From: CAIRDP01 sp037138335
Lineage (GTDB): Bacteria; Bacteroidota; Bacteroidia; Bacteroidales; FEN-979
Direction: 5' to 3'
NCBI GenBank assembly: GCA_037138335.1
Contig: JBAXIO010000002.1
Location: forward strand, 124,001-188,000
Length of the DNA stretch: 64,000 nt
Each line of letters starts with the position of its first letter. Position 1 is the stretch's first letter. Below the pieces are notes generated by a model, which made no database searches, was not told the origin of the DNA, and saw nothing but the letters and a program-made list of their open reading frames with translations. Of this stretch, positions 61,301 to 64,000 are shown one piece after another. A program made the position numbers and the translations under genes.

Positions 61301-63030
61301 CAAGAGGCGAAGAGGGAATCGGATTTGTCGGGTACAATGAGAAGGACATTATAAGGCCTGTTGTCCCCGACAACAAAAGTGCTCTTTATGCCCGGTACAT
61401 TATGAAATTTCTTTTCGATGACCTGGGGGGCGACTGTCTGGCCACGATTATTTTTGTAAATGTCCTTAACCCTGTCGACGATCTCATGATACCCGTCTTC
61501 ATTGATGATGAAAACATCTCCTGTTTTAAGCCAGTAATCATCTTTTTTCGAAACGGGATAAGGGATGGTGCCTCCCGGCGGGGAATCTTCGAGGTAGCGT
61601 GCGATATAATGCCCGCTGATCTCGAGTTCACGGTTCTCGTTGAGCCTTGTAAAAACCCCGGGGAGGGGTGTGCCTACTTTAAAATCCTGGTAACGGAACG
61701 GGGGGGTCATAGTGATGCCGCCGGTTGCTTCTGTCATTCCAAAGCCGCTGGATAATGCGATGCCGTTTTCGTTGAAGAAACGGAACACCTGGGGGTCAAG
61801 GTAACCTGCAGCGCTAAGCCCCCATTTCAGGCGGTTGCCGGTTATATCCTCGATGGCCCTGGTTCTTAATTCGGCACTCTCTATGCCGCTGATCCTTTCC
61901 TGGCACTTCTCAAATAACTCCTGCCAGCGAAGCGGTATGCTGATAAACCCGCTTGGGTTGACCTTCGGAAATAAGGAAAACAATGTATCTGCGGAGTTGT
62001 TCCCGGCAAAAACATAGGTGCCGTGCCAGTAAATCGCACCGCACATCTCAAGATAACGTCCGAATGTATGGAAAAGCGGAAGGTAGCAAAGGAATGTCTC
62101 ATCCCCGACCTCTGGGAGGGCCGCAGCCCGGGCAAAGCGCTTGGATACAATATTATAAACCGAGAAAGAAACTCCCTTGGGCAAACCGGTGCTTCCCGAG
62201 GTGAACATGGTTGTTGCAACTTCATTGGTCGGTTTCAGCGGCCTGGCCGAAAGAAGGTTCTCAATCTCAGAACGGGAGATCTTTTTACATTCCTCCTGGA
62301 GGTATTTGTTGGCAGATCCCTTCTTTGATCCCGGGCCCATGGTAAAGATACGGAAAGGCCGGGCGGTCAGCTGGCAGACTTTTTCGAGGACCGAAACTCT
62401 CTGAGGCGTATCGGCAACGGCAATGTTGACCGAAAGTTTGTCAAACAACGGGGCCAGTATTTCAGCGCCAAAATGGGTGCTGAACGGAGAAACGAAAATC
62501 CCGGAACAAAGGCAGGAAAGATCCACACAGGCTCCTTCAACGCAGTTCTCGGTGTAAAGTGCAATCCTTGGCTCCTCTTCAACGGCCATGTAAAAAACGG
62601 CGGCAATCTCCCTAAGGTGGCGGTATATCTGCTCATAAGTCCAATCCACCGTGGGCGAAACCGACATGTCCCGGAAAAGGACCTGACGCGGGTGCTCGTT
62701 TACCCTTTGGGCCAACAAGTCATTCAGCGAATACTGTGTCCTTTGCAGGACGGTGAACACTGTTTCTGCCCAGCGGTCTCTTTGCCCTTGATCAAGATTC
62801 CGCAGGAAGCCTGGCCTGCCGGTCAAGTCAAGGAAATCCATCCAGGATCCCCTGCCGGGTAAACCGGCCGCGGGTTTTCTATGGGAAATGCCTGGTTTGG
62901 GTTTGCGTTTTGCTGTCGAATGATCCCATGATGAAACCGCTGCTTCCGCCTCAGCCAGAACTTTAGATGCCAAAGCCTGCTTTTGCTTGTCTTTCGCATT
63001 CTTCCAGGAACCAAGTACTTCAGCCAGCAT
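58399..63030 (-). CDS. AMP-forming acyl-CoA synthetase / unknown region / GNAT acetyltransferase fusion
   Basis: A single protein of 1543 residues. After about 90 residues without recognised family, an AMP-forming acyl-CoA synthetase runs to about 645: A3 FTSGSTGLPKG (277-287), A5 GFGMTEATGG with Glu434, WLKTGDVF, and A10 TPKGSYNRKAI with Lys629. Residues about 650-1390 match no family I recognise; they include HEAT-like helices near 800-850 and a stretch SGYQIVPGAITPTNISIPE. Residues about 1395-1543 are a GNAT acetyltransferase with acetyl-CoA loop QGKGIAS (1489-1495). The substrate is presumably a medium- or long-chain carboxylate. The GNAT part might acylate the synthetase or another protein; this is inference. 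Confidence 0.85.
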   Translation of the reverse strand: MLAEVLGSWKNAKDKQKQALASKVLAEAEAAVSSWDHSTAKRKPKPGISHRKPAAGLPGRGSWMDFLDLTGRPGFLRNLDQGQRDRWAETVFTVLQRTQYSLNDLLAQRVNEHPRQVLFRDMSVSPTVDWTYEQIYRHLREIAAVFYMAVEEEPRIALYTENCVEGACVDLSCLCSGIFVSPFSTHFGAEILAPLFDKLSVNIAVADTPQRVSVLEKVCQLTARPFRIFTMGPGSKKGSANKYLQEECKKISRSEIENLLSARPLKPTNEVATTMFTSGSTGLPKGVSFSVYNIVSKRFARAAALPEVGDETFLCYLPLFHTFGRYLEMCGAIYWHGTYVFAGNNSADTLFSLFPKVNPSGFISIPLRWQELFEKCQERISGIESAELRTRAIEDITGNRLKWGLSAAGYLDPQVFRFFNENGIALSSGFGMTEATGGITMTPPFRYQDFKVGTPLPGVFTRLNENRELEISGHYIARYLEDSPPGGTIPYPVSKKDDYWLKTGDVFIINEDGYHEIVDRVKDIYKNNRGQTVAPQVIEKKFHNVPGIKSTFVVGDNRPYNVLLIVPDKSDSLFASCKGDNLREYFHQIVMSANKDVAPYERVVNFALLDRDFSAEKGELTPKGSYNRKAIENGFLKLIDSLYQSNVVLIKKGAVSCSVPKWVYRDLGILETDIVFGKDQLVNKRTKQVLNIRKRKPGSWIIGDLVYTLSDDTIDLGLFTRSPKLWTGNPSLISFCPVKEGWDVPVKGMAEGIYLAEPGLTGNYECKAPRNIRDQFLANANLLLCQALFGPESSSISAIVKIGDIFGDSEPRLAEVMRLRLEALAFHPSEEIRCLAYRTILIHAPQPETISNLPMFLESGLSFLNEQSIRAIASSKIGKHRLDALKQRLYFYRTHFPWPAPVKMRQQFENVLRMLYNFALQHLDFYVPVRAELSRWILHRQDPYLSKKAEEYFYRLARVFENHIEARGPKYPASTWKPKLIFEHGIQETDKERIIKIFRTTKFLEESIILTFNEWDFDLKDVPPGGIWVLRLLAYKEFKHYRLSVNTKAGKHFDLHFVISNNPEFKPNPDTFYWQASLAGFPYGAAVASLLGSSRPNLGLLSTQYIGGLTAWDKIREFAEIHRSSGYVKPNAWKKVFIRSLATVFKAWHHSGYQIVPGAITPTNISIPEMDFRESAVILTLTGWSEYKGPLSLVIPIVLDYYCKTTALYPWVKKQIEINWIFDACIEALGKEEAIEFLVKLRVELKKHKVVCHDLTSLKDHLNKYLTENIKRFHLPLSLYSAIDQYIDWYRINPLTTAAAKEQTITELMDLFRLNSWPDLIRYYFYRHTFFMDSDEGVRASFDKLLEKMQEEQETLPIQLIELSDLQSSLSAEEDKNIFSHMVFPRLQTDQHIDLLKIGERSKEHVLVRFDINDAEGKHYVQYEPGEPREIGQLYQMFFRENYPKEISKHDHQHVVTDARGKIIGGLTWHYLDETTALFDGIVVTSSLQGKGIASAMIANFFVSMSAYGIKVIKAHFLFGNYYMKHFFEIDRKWGALVKVIND

Positions 63031-63068
63031 TATTTTAAATTTAAATCAGAATGATTAAAGGAAACATG

Positions 63069-63076
63069 CAAATTTA
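63069..63076 (-). promoter_or_regulatory. TAAATTTG -7 box for the synthetase fusion gene
   Basis: A minus-strand TAnnTTTG match 38 bases before the ATG at 63030, in the 94-base divergent spacer. Confidence 0.4.
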
Positions 63077-63090
63077 TTGATTCAAATTGT

Positions 63091-63098
63091 TAATTTTG
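63091..63098 (+). promoter_or_regulatory. TAATTTTG -7 box for the aconitase gene
   Basis: A plus-strand TAnnTTTG match 26 bases before the ATG at 63125. The two boxes in this spacer face away from each other, 14 bases apart. Confidence 0.45.
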
Positions 63099-63124
63099 AA
63101 TTCGAATAAAAGATATTTTTTTAC

Positions 63125-64000
63125 ATGTTGCTCAAATTAGAAAACATAGAGGCTATCTATAAGAAAATCAGTGCTTCTGTAGAAAAAGCCAGGAAGATAT
63201 TTAATCGGCCGTTAACACTTACCGAGAAGCTTTTATACGGGCATTTGTTTGATGCGGTTCCTGATAAACCCTATGATAAGGGGAAGGATTATGTGAATTT
63301 CCTTATCGACAGGGTGGCTATGCAGGATGCCACGGCCCAGATGGCGCTGCTCCAGTTTATGACTGCGGGAAGGACCACATCGGCCGTTCCGGCAACGGTT
63401 CATTGCGATCATCTTATTCTTGCCAGGGAAGGTGTAAGCCCTGACCTTGCATCAGCGCTTTCACAAAATGCCGAAGTGTACAATTTCCTGCAATCAGTTT
63501 CGGCTAAATACGGTATTGGTTTCTGGAAACCCGGTGCAGGCATCATCCACCAGGTGGTGTTTGAAAATTATGCTTTCCCCGGCCAGATGATGATAGGGAC
63601 AGATTCACATACCCCGAATGCAGGCGGCCTGGGGATGCTTGCCATTGGCGTTGGGGGTGCCGATGCGGTAGATGTGATGTCGGGAATCCCGCTCGAGCTT
63701 AAAATGCCGAAGATCATGGGAGTAGAGCTTACCGGCAGACTCAGCGGGTGGGTTTCGGCAAAAGATGTTATCCTGCTGCTCTCCGGCATACTTACGGTAA
63801 AGGGAGGTACAGGGTTCATCATCGAGTATTTCGGTGAAGGGGCCGAATCCCTTTCATGCACCGGAAAAGGTACTATCTGTAATATGGGCGCCGAAGTTGG
63901 GGCCACCTGCTCGGTTTTTCCATATGATGCCAGCATGAAGCGATACCTGGAATCAACCGGGCGCAAAGCCGTTGCCAACATCGCCAACCAGTATGCATCC
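63125..64000 (+). CDS. acn: Aconitate hydratase (mitochondrial type), 3'-partial
   Basis: Isomerises citrate to isocitrate in the TCA cycle with a [4Fe-4S] cluster. The first 292 residues are visible; the frame is open to the window edge. Motifs include MQDATAQMALLQFM, PATVHCDHLI, GIIHQVVFENYAFPGQMMIGTDSHTPNAGGLG and VGGADAVDVMSG, the third read over 63545-63630. The order fits the mitochondrial-type aconitase of Bacteroidota. The cluster cysteines except the early region lie beyond the window. It diverges from the synthetase fusion, with icd on the far side. Confidence 0.95.
   Translation, partial: MLLKLENIEAIYKKISASVEKARKIFNRPLTLTEKLLYGHLFDAVPDKPYDKGKDYVNFLIDRVAMQDATAQMALLQFMTAGRTTSAVPATVHCDHLILAREGVSPDLASALSQNAEVYNFLQSVSAKYGIGFWKPGAGIIHQVVFENYAFPGQMMIGTDSHTPNAGGLGMLAIGVGGADAVDVMSGIPLELKMPKIMGVELTGRLSGWVSAKDVILLLSGILTVKGGTGFIIEYFGEGAESLSCTGKGTICNMGAEVGATCSVFPYDASMKRYLESTGRKAVANIANQYAS

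Noticed and set aside
63568..63987. Antisense open frame of 139 codons at the right edge
   Set aside because: It lies opposite the aconitase gene, whose sense frame is continuous from 63125 to the edge and has clear family motifs.
1..64000. tRNA, rRNA, insertion sequences or prophage genes
   Set aside because: No gap holds a tRNA-like cloverleaf, no rRNA-like sequence is present, and no transposase, integrase or phage structural gene is encoded.

Overview
The window looks like a chromosomal stretch of a member of the Bacteroidota, probably a Bacteroidales-like environmental lineage. The evidence is a PorP/SprF-type protein of type IX secretion (T9SS), C-terminal T9SS sorting domains, a LruC-domain lipoprotein, a DUF4271 gene beside hemD-rnpA-yidD, few Shine-Dalgarno sites, and many TAnnTTTG (-7) promoter boxes just upstream of genes. 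I see no rRNA, tRNA, CRISPR array, insertion sequence or prophage.

Layout. 1-6.5 kb (+): the end of a receiver domain cut by the window edge, a hybrid histidine kinase with two receivers, a TorF-like porin, a methylmalonyl-CoA mutase large subunit and an O-methyltransferase. 6.5-10.9 kb: purE (-), then a VirK-like exported protein, hpt, adk, obg and a PAP2 phosphatase (+), then a small outer-membrane protein (-). 10.9-16 kb (-): two tandem KimA-like APC transporters followed by a cbpA-type DnaJ gene. 16-22 kb (-): one compact operon of a NarL-type two-component pair, panC, panD, a UPF0104 membrane protein, a heptose-1-phosphate adenylyltransferase, radA and a NimA-like flavoprotein. 22-34 kb: an M1 aminopeptidase and an MFS transporter (+), a LruC lipoprotein (-), a T9SS-sorted beta-helix protein, an MnmA-like tRNA thiolase lacking one catalytic cysteine, an M28 peptidase and GtrA (+). 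34-41 kb (-): chaN, S41 protease, yidD, rnpA, hemD, DUF4271, an RluA-type pseudouridine synthase and panB. 41-47 kb: a lipoprotein, dnaK and two exported proteins (+), then a small lipoprotein (-). 47-57 kb (+): a 2942-residue PKD-repeat protein with a gliding-motility C-terminal domain, followed by its PorP/SprF-like partner. 57-64 kb: icd and a 1543-residue acyl-CoA-synthetase/unknown/GNAT fusion (-), divergent from the 5' part of an aconitase gene (+).

How the genes connect. panB, panC and panD supply the pantothenate branch of CoA synthesis from two separate operons. icd and acn are TCA-cycle genes that flank the fusion protein. The T9SS-related cargo (beta-helix protein, giant PKD protein, possibly the 44.1-kb protein) and PorP/SprF form a cell-surface theme, together with the porins, lipoproteins and exported peptidases.

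Most worth a second look: the synthetase-unknown-GNAT fusion; the three-domain periodicity of the giant PKD protein, with one phase slip; the MnmA variant with a CxxC but no second catalytic cysteine; the (GTGANNN)n intergenic heptad repeats at three loci; and the sigma-54-like element upstream of dnaK.
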